Shown here: positions 9,201 through 16,627 of the stretch, one piece after another | Numbering within the stretch: the stretch's first letter is position 1 | How the letters are laid out: each line of letters starts with the position of its first letter | Origin: Acidobacteriota bacterium | GTDB lineage: Bacteria > Acidobacteriota > Blastocatellia > UBA7656 | Reading direction: 5' to 3' | Assembly (NCBI GenBank): GCA_016201275.1 | Contig: JACQDB010000136.1 | Location: 1 to 45,667, forward strand | Length of the DNA: 45,667 nucleotides | Notes under the pieces: generated by a model | What the model saw: only the letters and a program-made list of their open reading frames with translations | Told to the model about the DNA's origin: nothing | Database searches by the model: none | Position numbers and translations under genes: made by a program

Positions 9201-9768
9201 GCAGGCGCTGGTCAATTTCTTTATGGGCGCGTCGGCGCAACAGATGCCTTACATACCCGAACGCCTTGACCCCTTGACCAATGATGAGCAGGTCATCGCA
9301 CGTTCGATCTTCACCTCGCAGGCCGCGCCTTGTTTGAAGTGTCACATGACGGGCGACCCTGCACACGATGCCAAAGCGACTGCGCCGAACTTCCTGCTGG
9401 CGCGTGAGCGTTTGAAACCGGCCTGGACGCAACGCTGGGTGGTGGGGCCTGAGTTAATCAGTCCGGGGACTTCCATGCCGTCGGGATTATTTGAGCGCGA
9501 TAAGGAACACGAGCGCTGGATCATCAAAGGCGTGAATTCTCCGAACATTCAAGTCTATGACAAAGACCACGCCAATCTGCTGGTGCGGTATATGTTCCAG
9601 ATTACTCCCGATGAGCAGAAACGCCTGATGGCAAGCGGCAGTAGCGGCGCTGCGGCAACTCCTGCGCCAGCGGCGGGAGGCGCGAAACCTGGCGGAGCGA
9701 CCAAGACCTCGGCGGCCAATTCGTCGCGCAAAGGTGGCCGCCTTTCGGCAATGAGCGGCGGACGTTAG
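6208..9768 (+). CDS. Giant octahaem cytochrome c, likely c1-equivalent of complex III
   Basis: This membrane-anchored, mostly extracytoplasmic protein of 1186 residues probably carries electrons from the Rieske protein onwards. A single anchor lies at about 28-47. A long charged, coiled-coil-prone stretch (about 55-250) follows. Eight CXXCH haem c sites begin at residues 265, 308, 346, 374, 548, 695, 838 and 1042. Candidate axial-Met segments follow several of them (PGTKMPSF, TRMPTF, PGTSMPSG). A second helical stretch lies at about 385-475, between haems 4 and 5. An Ala/Pro/Met-rich linker lies near 925-970 and a Gly/Ala/Lys-rich tail ends the protein. The first four haems are close together, like a NapC/NrfH-style or tetrahaem module; the last four are spaced about 145-205 residues apart like separate mono-haem domains. 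SD GGAGG precedes ATG 6208. No separate cytochrome c1 gene is present, so this is the likely replacement. Confidence 0.93.
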   Translation: MAENEVSEQLEKKVADAPPPDPIAERSFSLPLVISALLLVVVMVWSMYDEVIGQRPWKAYQKDFVAKYTSYLEKVQAKQGKSERELKASAEYQELEQKYQDEEAKAKPRVAEINARIQKIDVQLADITPQFQDTRAWIAAKTFNLENTPEASRPSLRNAIANKKQEQNNVKIHRDAGQTETKSMNFTELERMYNSLRDEKALLSSEVVEITKPQTEAKKKLDAYTQDNLTGLTTQQIGQLIDKTSKFEFKIKQIHVAEGNLVDRCESCHLGIREPLTITKANMKGEAAFVSHPDKELMTIHDPERFGCSTCHGGNGRATVSVEKGHGRYEHWLWPMYYKENVQAGCNQCHNRDRVTQGATVLNEGKNLFNIRGCTGCHRYEGYDRETDTLSSSRQQVKQLEMEKKEYQLAVEDLKQDRGEDRARRLVPNGANLEINQLLAYVSQTVSTIDARIDELDRQAKYLMQDQKKVGPNLKEIKAKLRKEWIPGWLKDPQAFRPGTKMPSFRLEDDEIEAISAFIWQDALDVRVQTQAQGDAEHGKQLFKTLGCLACHSIKGEAIGMGEGVIGGHFAANLSRLGEKANYDYIVRWVYNPRRRLVPYSPSLKRDITAEDYKKKGLPFNFDEEHSKSPVDGREMQIHNMTVMPNFRLSDSDARDVATFLIAQKKQEPKYPSATFMDDKGLAEKGAKLVKTYGCAGCHEIRGLEDEQRIGTELTPEGSKPIERLDFALLTEPAKKGEDPVTGEEMDSANGRENWYDHKGFFENKLKNPGIYDKGKEKPPEERLKMPNIYLEAQDITALTTFLLGSVESSLPASMRYNPTGQKKNVQDGWWVIQKYNCMGCHNVLVGQDSTLMSVAMYQDADGKEQLPPRLTSEGARVDPTWLMRFLKDPSLSSTNSPADNKDPSVIKAALPGVIAHLTGQASTAAMAAKPAAGTKSATPAPSMMAAKPPTPTSPMMATAAALDPSSLLGTQMGANRNGVRSYLKTRMPTFNFSPNELQALVNFFMGASAQQMPYIPERLDPLTNDEQVIARSIFTSQAAPCLKCHMTGDPAHDAKATAPNFLLARERLKPAWTQRWVVGPELISPGTSMPSGLFERDKEHERWIIKGVNSPNIQVYDKDHANLLVRYMFQITPDEQKRLMASGSSGAAATPAPAAGGAKPGGATKTSAANSSRKGGRLSAMSGGR

Positions 9769-9887
9769 AATAGCAGTTCAGAACCCCCTTTGCAGGCGCA
9801 GGCCACAAGCTTGCGCTCGCCGGATGCCGATGTCAAAATCATCTGCTTTGTTGTTCTGCAAATCGTTTACAGTGGGAGGGAATCGCA

Positions 9888-10715
9888 ATGATAAGAAAAT
9901 TAGGTCTGATACTGCTGGTCGTCATCGTTGCCGCTTTTATGATGGTCAGTTGCAAGCCCAGGAAAAAAGGCAGCGGCGATGACGATGAAGGTACGCCGAA
10001 GAAAGCCAAGTATGTTTCCAAGGCCGACGAAGGGACGATAAGCGGCGTGATTAAATTCGATGGCACACCGCCCGAACGCAAGAAGATAGACATGAGTCAG
10101 GATGCCAATTGCGTGACTTCGGCGGGCGATAAACTTTCGGATGACGTGCTGGTAGATGCAGGGAAATTGCAAAACGTGTTTGTATATGTGACCGGTGGGC
10201 CTGCCGATAAATTCGATTTCGGCACGCCAACGGATGCCGTCGTGCTTGACCAATCGGGCTGTCGCTACGAGCCTCGCGTGTTGGGACTACAGGCCGGACA
10301 GACTTTGAAAGTCATGAACAGCGACAAGACCACGCACAATGTTCACCCGTCGCCGTCAAAAAATCCCGAATGGAATCAGGTGATGACGCAAAACGCCGCG
10401 CCGCTGGAAAAGAAATTCACCAAGCCGGAAACGCTCATTCCGGTAAAGTGCAATCAGCATCCGTGGATGACCGCGCACATCGGCGTGCTGGCGCATCCGT
10501 TTTTTGCTGTCAGTGGCAAAGACGGCTCCTATTCGATCAAAGGCTTGCCGCCCGGCGAATACACCTTAATCGCCTATCACGAAACGCTGGGCGAAAAACG
10601 CCAGAAACTCACGGTCGGCGCGAAAGAGTCCAAGACTCAGGATTTTAGTTTTTCGCCGAAGGTCGCCTTCATACCGACATCGCTGGAGGTGGAACCGGCG
10701 CTGGTGTTGCCGTAA
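9888..10715 (+). CDS. Cupredoxin-like lipoprotein with carboxypeptidase-regulatory-like fold
   Basis: This is a secreted lipid-anchored protein of 275 residues. A hydrophobic signal ends in a lipobox (MVSC, Cys at about residue 22), followed by a charged Lys/Asp linker. The C-terminal part has possible type-1 copper ligands: HNVH near 145-148, then CNQHPWM near 187-193 (Cys, His at +3, Met at +6), a pattern related to plastocyanin and methylamine-utilisation proteins. A last segment, GSYSIKGLPPGEYTL, is typical of carboxypeptidase-regulatory beta sandwiches. The copper assignment is inference. It lies between the complex III genes and haem A synthesis genes, so an electron shuttle or copper role in respiration is plausible. 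SD GGGAGGG lies at 9874-9880. Confidence 0.8.
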   Translation: MIRKLGLILLVVIVAAFMMVSCKPRKKGSGDDDEGTPKKAKYVSKADEGTISGVIKFDGTPPERKKIDMSQDANCVTSAGDKLSDDVLVDAGKLQNVFVYVTGGPADKFDFGTPTDAVVLDQSGCRYEPRVLGLQAGQTLKVMNSDKTTHNVHPSPSKNPEWNQVMTQNAAPLEKKFTKPETLIPVKCNQHPWMTAHIGVLAHPFFAVSGKDGSYSIKGLPPGEYTLIAYHETLGEKRQKLTVGAKESKTQDFSFSPKVAFIPTSLEVEPALVLP

Positions 10716-10726
10716 AGATTTTTTTA

Positions 10727-10754
10727 GCACAGCGCTCACCGTTGGGCGCTGTGC
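10727..10754. terminator. Hairpin after the cupredoxin gene
   Basis: Perfect nine-base arms GCACAGCGC (10727-10735) and GCGCTGTGC (10746-10754) with a ten-base loop follow the stop codon by 12 bases. A seven-T run lies before the hairpin, not after it, so it would end transcription better on the minus strand. On the plus strand it may only slow or process the transcript. Confidence 0.45.
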
Positions 10755-10807
10755 CGGTTATCATATTCAGTTGCCGCACGAATATGACGAAAAGAGGTTA
10801 AGCAGTT

Positions 10808-11764
10808 TTGAAGAATCATGTAGAAGTAGCGACGAAGCCAACCCTCTGGCTTCATCGGTTTGCCATTTTTCTAGCATTTTTAATTGTTATTTTATTGGTC
10901 GCCGGAGCTTTGGTGACCAGCAACGAAGCAGGCGATTCGGTTCCCGACTGGCCGTTGTCTTTCGGGCGTTGGGTGATTCATTCGGAAAATTTCATCGCCA
11001 ATGTGCGCTTTGAATATTCGCATCGCTTCATCGCCGGAATCGTCGGCTTTACTACATTTTTATTCGCTCTTTGCATTTGGTTTTTAGACCCACGAAAGTG
11101 GATGAAGCGGCTGGCAGTGTTGGCCTTTTTCGGTGTCGTCGCGCAAGCGGCAATCGGTGGAGTGCGAGTCTTGTTGCCCGCTTATAAAGCGGCAATCGCC
11201 GTACCGCACGCGCTCATCGCGCAAAGTTTCTTTGCCTTGATTGTGGCGCTCGCGGTCTTCACTTCGCGTGGCTGGTTTGCCGATCATGAGGAGCAAGCCG
11301 ACGCAGGCCGCCCCTCTTTACGAAGGCTTGCGCTGTTGACGATTGGCGCGTTGTTGATCCAGTTGGTTCTGGGTGCAGGCTTTCGACATGGCGCTTGGGG
11401 CGTGTTGCCGCACGTTGTGGGCGCGGTGATGGTTGCGGCGCTGATTATCTGGACGGCGAGCGTCGTCTTGATTCGCCATCAGGATTCAGATCTGCGAAGA
11501 CCGGCGTGGAGCGCGCTGTTTCTGGTCTTGGTGCAAATCGCTTTGGGCATCTTTGCTTATTTCGCTCGCGTTGCGGCAAAGGGCGACCCGCAACCCTTGG
11601 AGCCGATGATTTCTTTGACCGCTTCGCACGTTGTGGTGGGCGCTTTGACGCTGGCGGCGATGGTGGTTTTGACGTTGCGAAGCTATCGCTTGCTGGCTCC
11701 GACTGGCGACCGCGTGAACAACGCCGCACCAGATTTGGCAGCTTCAAGAAGGGCTACGGTGTAA
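10808..11764 (+). CDS. ctaA: Haem A synthase (COX15/CtaA family)
   Basis: This integral membrane enzyme oxidises the C8 methyl of haem O to a formyl group to make haem A for the aa3 oxidase. The 318 residues show eight hydrophobic helices. Family signatures are GALVTSNEAGDSVPDWPL near residues 33-50 and four conserved histidine contexts: YSHR, PHAL, PHVV and ASHV. The start is a TTG at 10808 with AGAGG about ten bases upstream. ctaB follows after four bases, so the two are translated from one message, directly upstream of the oxidase genes. Confidence 0.93.
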   Translation: MKNHVEVATKPTLWLHRFAIFLAFLIVILLVAGALVTSNEAGDSVPDWPLSFGRWVIHSENFIANVRFEYSHRFIAGIVGFTTFLFALCIWFLDPRKWMKRLAVLAFFGVVAQAAIGGVRVLLPAYKAAIAVPHALIAQSFFALIVALAVFTSRGWFADHEEQADAGRPSLRRLALLTIGALLIQLVLGAGFRHGAWGVLPHVVGAVMVAALIIWTASVVLIRHQDSDLRRPAWSALFLVLVQIALGIFAYFARVAAKGDPQPLEPMISLTASHVVVGALTLAAMVVLTLRSYRLLAPTGDRVNNAAPDLAASRRATV

Positions 11765-11768
11765 ACAC

Positions 11769-12686
11769 ATGGAAACTATTGAAAGAGTAGCCGCGAATGA
11801 AATGCTGCCCGAAGAGCGAGCGCTGTTATCGGCGTCCGAAACCCTGCGGGCGTATGTGGATTTGACCAAGCCGCGCATCACGTTTCTGGTGGTGTTGACA
11901 ACGATAGCGGGGTTTTGTCTGGCCTCTGCACACGGCCTTGACTGGTTGAACCTGGTGCATTTGATCGTCGGCATCAGCCTTTTGTCATCGGGAATTTCGA
12001 CTCTCAATCAATGGATGGAGCGCGATCTTGATGCCTTGATGCTACGCACCAGAAATCGCCCTTTGCCGACCGGGAAGATGTCGCCAACGCAAGCGCTGAA
12101 GTTTGGCCTGAGTTTGACTCTTGGTGCGATTGTTTATGTGCTGTTTTTCATCAATGGGTTGACGGCTTTGCTGGGCGCGATAACGGCGGCGAGTTATCTG
12201 TTGCTTTATACGCCTTTGAAAACGCGCACGACCTTGTCAACGGTGTGGGGAGCGTTTCCGGGAGCGATGCCGCCGTTGGTTGGTTGGGTGGCAGTGCGCG
12301 GGCAATTAAATATAGAGGGCTGGGTGTTGTTTGCGATTTTGTTCTTGTGGCAATTCCCGCACTTTCTGGCGATTGCCTGGATGTACCGCGACGATTATGC
12401 GCGAGCCGGAATCAAGATGTTGCCGGTGGTCGAACCCGAAGGCCGCATCACCAGTCAACAAATCGTTCTTTATACGGTGATGTTGTTGCCTGTGAGTTTG
12501 CTGCCGACGCTGGTGCAGGTTTCCGGCTGGGTCTATTTTGGCGGCGCGATTATTTTGGGACTGGGCTTTTTGTACTTCAGCATATTGGCGGCGCTGCGGC
12601 GCACGACCTGGCAGGCGCGACGTTTGTTGTTGGCCTCGGTCATTTATCTGCCGCTGCTGTTTGCCTTGATGGTGTTGAATCATTAG
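11769..12686 (+). CDS. ctaB: Protohaem IX farnesyltransferase (haem O synthase)
   Basis: This UbiA-family membrane prenyltransferase adds farnesyl to haem b to give haem O, the substrate of CtaA. Both Asp-rich motifs are present: NQWMERDLDALMLRTRNRPL near residues 78-97 and YRDDYARAGIKMLP near 205-218. The 305 residues have the family length, with about nine hydrophobic helices. The gene starts four bases after the ctaA stop. Confidence 0.96.
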   Translation: METIERVAANEMLPEERALLSASETLRAYVDLTKPRITFLVVLTTIAGFCLASAHGLDWLNLVHLIVGISLLSSGISTLNQWMERDLDALMLRTRNRPLPTGKMSPTQALKFGLSLTLGAIVYVLFFINGLTALLGAITAASYLLLYTPLKTRTTLSTVWGAFPGAMPPLVGWVAVRGQLNIEGWVLFAILFLWQFPHFLAIAWMYRDDYARAGIKMLPVVEPEGRITSQQIVLYTVMLLPVSLLPTLVQVSGWVYFGGAIILGLGFLYFSILAALRRTTWQARRLLLASVIYLPLLFALMVLNH

Positions 12687-12746
12687 CAAGCGTGGTAAAT
12701 CCTTACTTCTTTGGCGACCCACGGATTGTTATATCGGAGCCTGCCG

Positions 12747-12933
12747 ATGAAGGTTAAAGAAGTACTTCACAAGCGGAAAGAAGAGGGCTGGCAGTTAGTC
12801 AGAACGACAGGCAGTCACAGGCAATTCAAACCTCCTGTCAAACCTTGACCCTTGACCCTTGCAGGTAAATTAAATGTGGCAGTGCCGCCAGGTACGGCTC
12901 AACCAAATTTATAAGCAGGCAGGGTGGAAGTCC
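12747..12933 (+). pseudogene. Degraded hicA-like toxin gene
   Basis: From ATG 12747 the frame reads MKVKEVLHKRKEEGWQLVRT, then GSHRQFK, the typical HicA mRNA-interferase N terminus with its GSHRQF catalytic-histidine motif. An in-frame TGA at 12846-12848 stops it after 33 codons. The same frame then continues with AGKLNVAVPPGT. At about 12897 one extra base shifts the match to another frame, which reads LNQIYKQAGWKS, the family's C terminus. The premature stop lies in a small CTTGACC heptad duplication. No hicB antitoxin is nearby. The 3' end abuts the MITE-like element at 12942. Confidence 0.75.
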
Positions 12934-12941
12934 GTGCTGCT

Positions 12942-13060
12942 TATAGCGGGTTGCAGAGGTAGGCGATTGGTTGAGAGGCGGTCTCCGACTATAAATTGCG
13001 GCGGTCACAGACCGCTTCTCAACTAGGTGTTGTGGTCGTGAGCAAATGAAAATCGCTATA
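12942..13060. repeat. MITE-like element, copy B (TATAGCG termini)
   Basis: The element starts TATAGCGGGTTGCAGAGG at 12942 and ends CGCTATA at 13060, about 119 bp. Subterminal inverted segments GGTTGAGAGGCGGTCT and AGACCGCTTCTCAAC lie near 12968-12984 and 13008-13023. It matches the copy at 27977-28085 over the left end and the inner arms. It lies directly after the hicA remnant and before coxB. Confidence 0.75.
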
Positions 13061-13138
13061 AACGTGCCGTTGAGGCGTCGGCTTTAACTTCGAGTTTTGC
13101 GGTTTTCGAGTAGAGATCAAAGCGGATACGAGGTAACT

Positions 13139-13975
13139 ATGGGCAAAATTCTAGCGTTGCTGATTGTTCTTATTGTAGTTGGCTCGGTGTGGTCGTTTGT
13201 CAGTGGGCATTGGTGGTTTCCGGTCGGCATATCGGAACACGCCGGGGCGATTGATGCACAATTCAAACGCACGGCGGTGGTTGTCGCGGTGGCTTTCATC
13301 GCCTCGCAACTGGCGCTGGCCTATGCCGTTTTCAAGTACGGCAGCAAAGGCAGCGAACGCGCTATCTATTCGCACGGCAACAACAAACTGGAAGCCATCT
13401 GGACAGGGATTACGGCGGTGATCTTTATTATTCTCGCTTTCCTCGGTCAAGTGGTGTGGTACAACCTGCACATCCGCGATGCCGCGCCGGGAGCCGTGCA
13501 AGTGGATGTCGTAGGGCAACAGTTTCAATGGAATTTTCATTACCCCGGCAAAGACGGCATCATGGGCAGCACCGATGCCAAATACATCAACGATGCTGCC
13601 TTGAACTACGTCGGCCTCAATCCCGACGATGAAACCAGTAAAGACGATATACAAATGTCCATTCTGGTGATTCCCGAAAAACGCCCGGTCGCCATTAAGA
13701 TTCGCTCGAAAGATGTGATTCACGATCTCTTCATACCGGCGCTGCGAATCAAGCAGGACGCGGTTCCGGGGATGAATGTTGCCATGCATTTTACTGCCAC
13801 CAAAACCGGCAAGTACGAAATCGCCTGCGCCGAATTGTGCGGCTCGCTGCATTACAACATGAAGACTTTTATGCTGGTGGTGTCGCAAGACGAGTACGAC
13901 CAACTGTCGGCCATGAGCGAAGACAAATTCAAAGAACGCATCAATCAGTTGATGGCAGCAGAGCCGTTGCAATAG
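13139..13975 (+). CDS. coxB: Cytochrome c oxidase subunit II
   Basis: This subunit receives electrons from the donor at its CuA centre on the outer side of the membrane. Counting from ATG 13139, two anchors lie at about 5-22 and 38-58, with a third hydrophobic stretch at about 83-105. The CuA site is complete: H195, C230, E232, C234, H238 and M241 in CAELCGSLHYNM. There is no C-terminal haem c domain, so this is aa3 rather than caa3 type. ATG 13139 is supported by CGAGG six bases upstream; a TTG at 13097 would add 14 unlikely residues. coxA follows 104 bp downstream. Confidence 0.96.
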   Translation: MGKILALLIVLIVVGSVWSFVSGHWWFPVGISEHAGAIDAQFKRTAVVVAVAFIASQLALAYAVFKYGSKGSERAIYSHGNNKLEAIWTGITAVIFIILAFLGQVVWYNLHIRDAAPGAVQVDVVGQQFQWNFHYPGKDGIMGSTDAKYINDAALNYVGLNPDDETSKDDIQMSILVIPEKRPVAIKIRSKDVIHDLFIPALRIKQDAVPGMNVAMHFTATKTGKYEIACAELCGSLHYNMKTFMLVVSQDEYDQLSAMSEDKFKERINQLMAAEPLQ

Positions 13976-14079
13976 CCTGGCGGCAGCGCTGTTGACCAGC
14001 GCTTCGGTCGCAGCTTGCACCGCTTTATTAATCAGCATTCATTACTGGCGGCAGTCCACGAATTGATAGGAGGATGACG

Positions 14080-15885
14080 ATGGCAGAAGTGATGCACCCA
14101 ACTCATGGCGAAGTACACCACCATGAACCCCCGACCGGCTGGCTGAGAAAATATGTCTTCAGCCTAGACCACAAAGTTATAGGCATACAATATTTCTTTC
14201 TGGCACTGTTTTCGGTCTTCGTAGGCATGGCGCTGTCTTTATTGATGCGTCTGCAACTGGCCAACCCTGGGCAAAAGATTGCTTTCCTCGCCACGCTCTT
14301 TCCGCAAGCTGCCAAAGATGGCGTGGTGACGCCGGAAATGTATCTGTCCCTGGTTACCATGCACGGCACTATCATGGTGTTTTTCGTGTTGACGACAGCG
14401 CCGCAGGGCGGCTTTGGCAATTACTTTCTGCCGATTCAAATCGGCGCGGCGGATATGGCTTTCCCGCTGTTGAATATGCTGTCGTTTTGGACGACCTTTG
14501 TGGCGCTGGCCTTTATGATTGCCGCGCTCTTTTGCAATGCCACAACGCTTGGGCCCATCGGCGGTTGGACCGGTTACGCGCCATTGAGCGCGCTTGGCAA
14601 CATTGCCGGGCCGGGGCAAGGCATAGGCGTCGTGCTATGGGTTTCGAGCATCGGCTTGTTCTGTATCGCTTCGCTGTTGGGGGCGTTGAATTTCATCACC
14701 ACGATGTTGAATTTGCGTACCAAAGGAATGTCTTTGATGCGGCTGCCGTTGACTTGTTGGGCGTGGTTTACCACGGCGGTGCTGTCGCTGTTATCGTTTC
14801 CAGTGTTGATGGCGGCAGGCGTTTTGTTATTGCTAGACCAACTGGCAGGCACCAGTTTCTTCATACCGACGGGCGAATATGTCAGCGGCAAATTGCTGGA
14901 CACCGGGCAACAAGGCGGCTCACCGATTTTGTGGCAGCATCTGTTTTGGTTCTTCGGTCACCCGGAAGTTTATATCGCCATACTGCCCGGTATGGGCTTG
15001 ACCTCGCATGTGCTTTCGACCTTTGCGCGCAAGCCGGTGTTTGGTTACAAAGCCATGGTCTATGCGATTTTTGCCATAGGCTTGCTGGGCTTTTTCGTAT
15101 GGGGACACCATATGTTTATGAGCGGCATGGATCCGCGCACCGCCATCGCCTTTTCGCTCATTACACTGACGATTGGTGTGCCTTCGGCCATTAAAACTTT
15201 CAACTGGTTAGGCACGATATGGAACAGTCGTATGCGCTTCACCACGCCTATGCTGTTTTCCTTGGGCTTTGTTTCGTTGTTCGTTTCGGGCGGTATTACG
15301 GGGTTGTTCTTAGGCCAGTCCACGATTGATATTCCTTTGCACGACACCTATTTTCCGGTCGGCCATTTTCATTTGATTATGGGCGTGGCGGCGATCTTCG
15401 GCATCTTCACCGGAACCTATTTCTGGTTCCCCAAAATGTTTGGACGCCTGATGCACGAAGGGTTGGGCAAGCTGCATTTCTTCCTCACCTTCATCGGCGT
15501 CAATGCCATCTTCATTCCTTTTCATGTGATGGGTATGGTGGGCGCGCCGCGTCGTTACTCCACGCACGGCGATTTGCAGTATTTGTCCAGCGTGATGCCT
15601 TTACATAAATTCGTCACCTACATGGCGATCATTACGATGGCGGCGCAATTCATCTTTCTGTTCAATCTGTTTTGGAGTATGGCCAAAGGCAAGAAGGCAG
15701 CCGACAACCCCTGGGAAGCGACGACGCTGGAATGGGACATTCCATCGCCGCCGCCGTTCGATAATTTCGGCGGCGTCGAGCCGGTCGTGCATCACGGCCC
15801 CTATGAATTCAGCGTGCCGGGAGCGCCTAACGATTTTGTTATGCAGACGGATCCGATGGTTGTCGAAGGCCAGGAAGCTGAGTAA
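14080..15885 (+). CDS. coxA: Cytochrome c oxidase subunit I (A1-type aa3)
   Basis: This catalytic subunit reduces oxygen to water and pumps protons. Counting from 14080, ligands are H95 (low-spin haem a), H294 with the nearby crosslink tyrosine in GHPEVY, the CuB pair H343-H344, H429 for the high-spin haem and H431 for the second haem a ligand. The glutamate in GHPEVY (E296) is the mark of A1-type oxidases with a D channel. Length is about 601 residues and about 12 helices are visible. AGGAGG lies at 14068-14073, six bases before ATG 14080; an upstream ATG at 14074 touches the SD and is less likely. Confidence 0.97.
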   Translation: MAEVMHPTHGEVHHHEPPTGWLRKYVFSLDHKVIGIQYFFLALFSVFVGMALSLLMRLQLANPGQKIAFLATLFPQAAKDGVVTPEMYLSLVTMHGTIMVFFVLTTAPQGGFGNYFLPIQIGAADMAFPLLNMLSFWTTFVALAFMIAALFCNATTLGPIGGWTGYAPLSALGNIAGPGQGIGVVLWVSSIGLFCIASLLGALNFITTMLNLRTKGMSLMRLPLTCWAWFTTAVLSLLSFPVLMAAGVLLLLDQLAGTSFFIPTGEYVSGKLLDTGQQGGSPILWQHLFWFFGHPEVYIAILPGMGLTSHVLSTFARKPVFGYKAMVYAIFAIGLLGFFVWGHHMFMSGMDPRTAIAFSLITLTIGVPSAIKTFNWLGTIWNSRMRFTTPMLFSLGFVSLFVSGGITGLFLGQSTIDIPLHDTYFPVGHFHLIMGVAAIFGIFTGTYFWFPKMFGRLMHEGLGKLHFFLTFIGVNAIFIPFHVMGMVGAPRRYSTHGDLQYLSSVMPLHKFVTYMAIITMAAQFIFLFNLFWSMAKGKKAADNPWEATTLEWDIPSPPPFDNFGGVEPVVHHGPYEFSVPGAPNDFVMQTDPMVVEGQEAE

Positions 15886-15895
15886 AGTTTGAAGT

Positions 15896-16597
15896 ATGGA
15901 AACAACGATTACCACTGATCTGAAAATTAAAACCGGCATGGGCGCGGGAGGCGGCAAGAACTTCGGCGACGATGGCGGCGGCCCACAAGGCGCGGACTCG
16001 AATTCGTCGGATTGGCCGCCGGGGTACTCGCCTGAAGATGCCATCGAGCCGACCAAATATCGCATCGCCGTGTGGCTGGGGCTGACCAGTATTGCCATGT
16101 TGTTCATCGCCTTGACGAGTGCCTACATACTGCGACAGTACAACGGCATGACGGCAGCGAAACCGGATTGGCAGCCGCTGCATTTGCCTTCGGCGTTGTG
16201 GATTACCACGGCGATCATTTTACTGAGCAGTCTGAGTTTTGAAATTGCTCGCCGTGCCTTAAAGCAAAATCGTTATGAGAAATTCAAGACCTGGATTTCG
16301 CTTACCACGGCGCTCGGTTTTCTGTTTCTGGCCGGGCAGGTGTTGGCGTGGCGGCAACTGGCTTCGCAGGGAATTTATTTGCGGAGCAATCCGCATAGCT
16401 CTTTCTTTTATGTGCTGACCGGATTGCACGCTTTGCATTTACTGGGCGGCATCGTAGTGCTTTCGTATGTGCTGATTTCGGCTTGGCGTTTACGAATTGG
16501 TTTGCGAAAACGCACGACGGTCGAAGTCACTTCGTTGTACTGGCATTTTATGGATGGCCTGTGGGTCTATCTGTTCGTTTTGCTGTTCTTCTTTTAA
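15896..16597 (+). CDS. Cytochrome c oxidase subunit III-like protein, paralogue 1
   Basis: This membrane protein of 233 residues belongs to the haem-copper oxidase subunit III family. An atypical Gly/Asp-rich N terminus of about 50 residues precedes five hydrophobic helices. Family features are YVLTGLHALHLLGG (about 178-191) and the C-terminal VTSLYWHFMDGLWVYLF. It starts ten bases after coxA and is followed by a second subunit III gene. The Gly-rich tail (MGAGGGKNFGDDGGG) is not seen in standard subunit III. No good SD is visible. Confidence 0.88.
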   Translation: METTITTDLKIKTGMGAGGGKNFGDDGGGPQGADSNSSDWPPGYSPEDAIEPTKYRIAVWLGLTSIAMLFIALTSAYILRQYNGMTAAKPDWQPLHLPSALWITTAIILLSSLSFEIARRALKQNRYEKFKTWISLTTALGFLFLAGQVLAWRQLASQGIYLRSNPHSSFFYVLTGLHALHLLGGIVVLSYVLISAWRLRIGLRKRTTVEVTSLYWHFMDGLWVYLFVLLFFF

Positions 16598-16627
16598 GCG
16601 GCTGGCAAATCATTCGGAGGTGAATTA

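Noticed and set aside
9841-10807. Hairpin at 10727-10754 as a standard plus-strand terminator
   Set aside because: No T-run follows it on the plus strand, so it is listed only with low confidence.
13151-14038. 295-residue open frame on the minus strand
   Set aside because: It lies opposite coxB, whose CuA ligands are all present, so it is a shadow.
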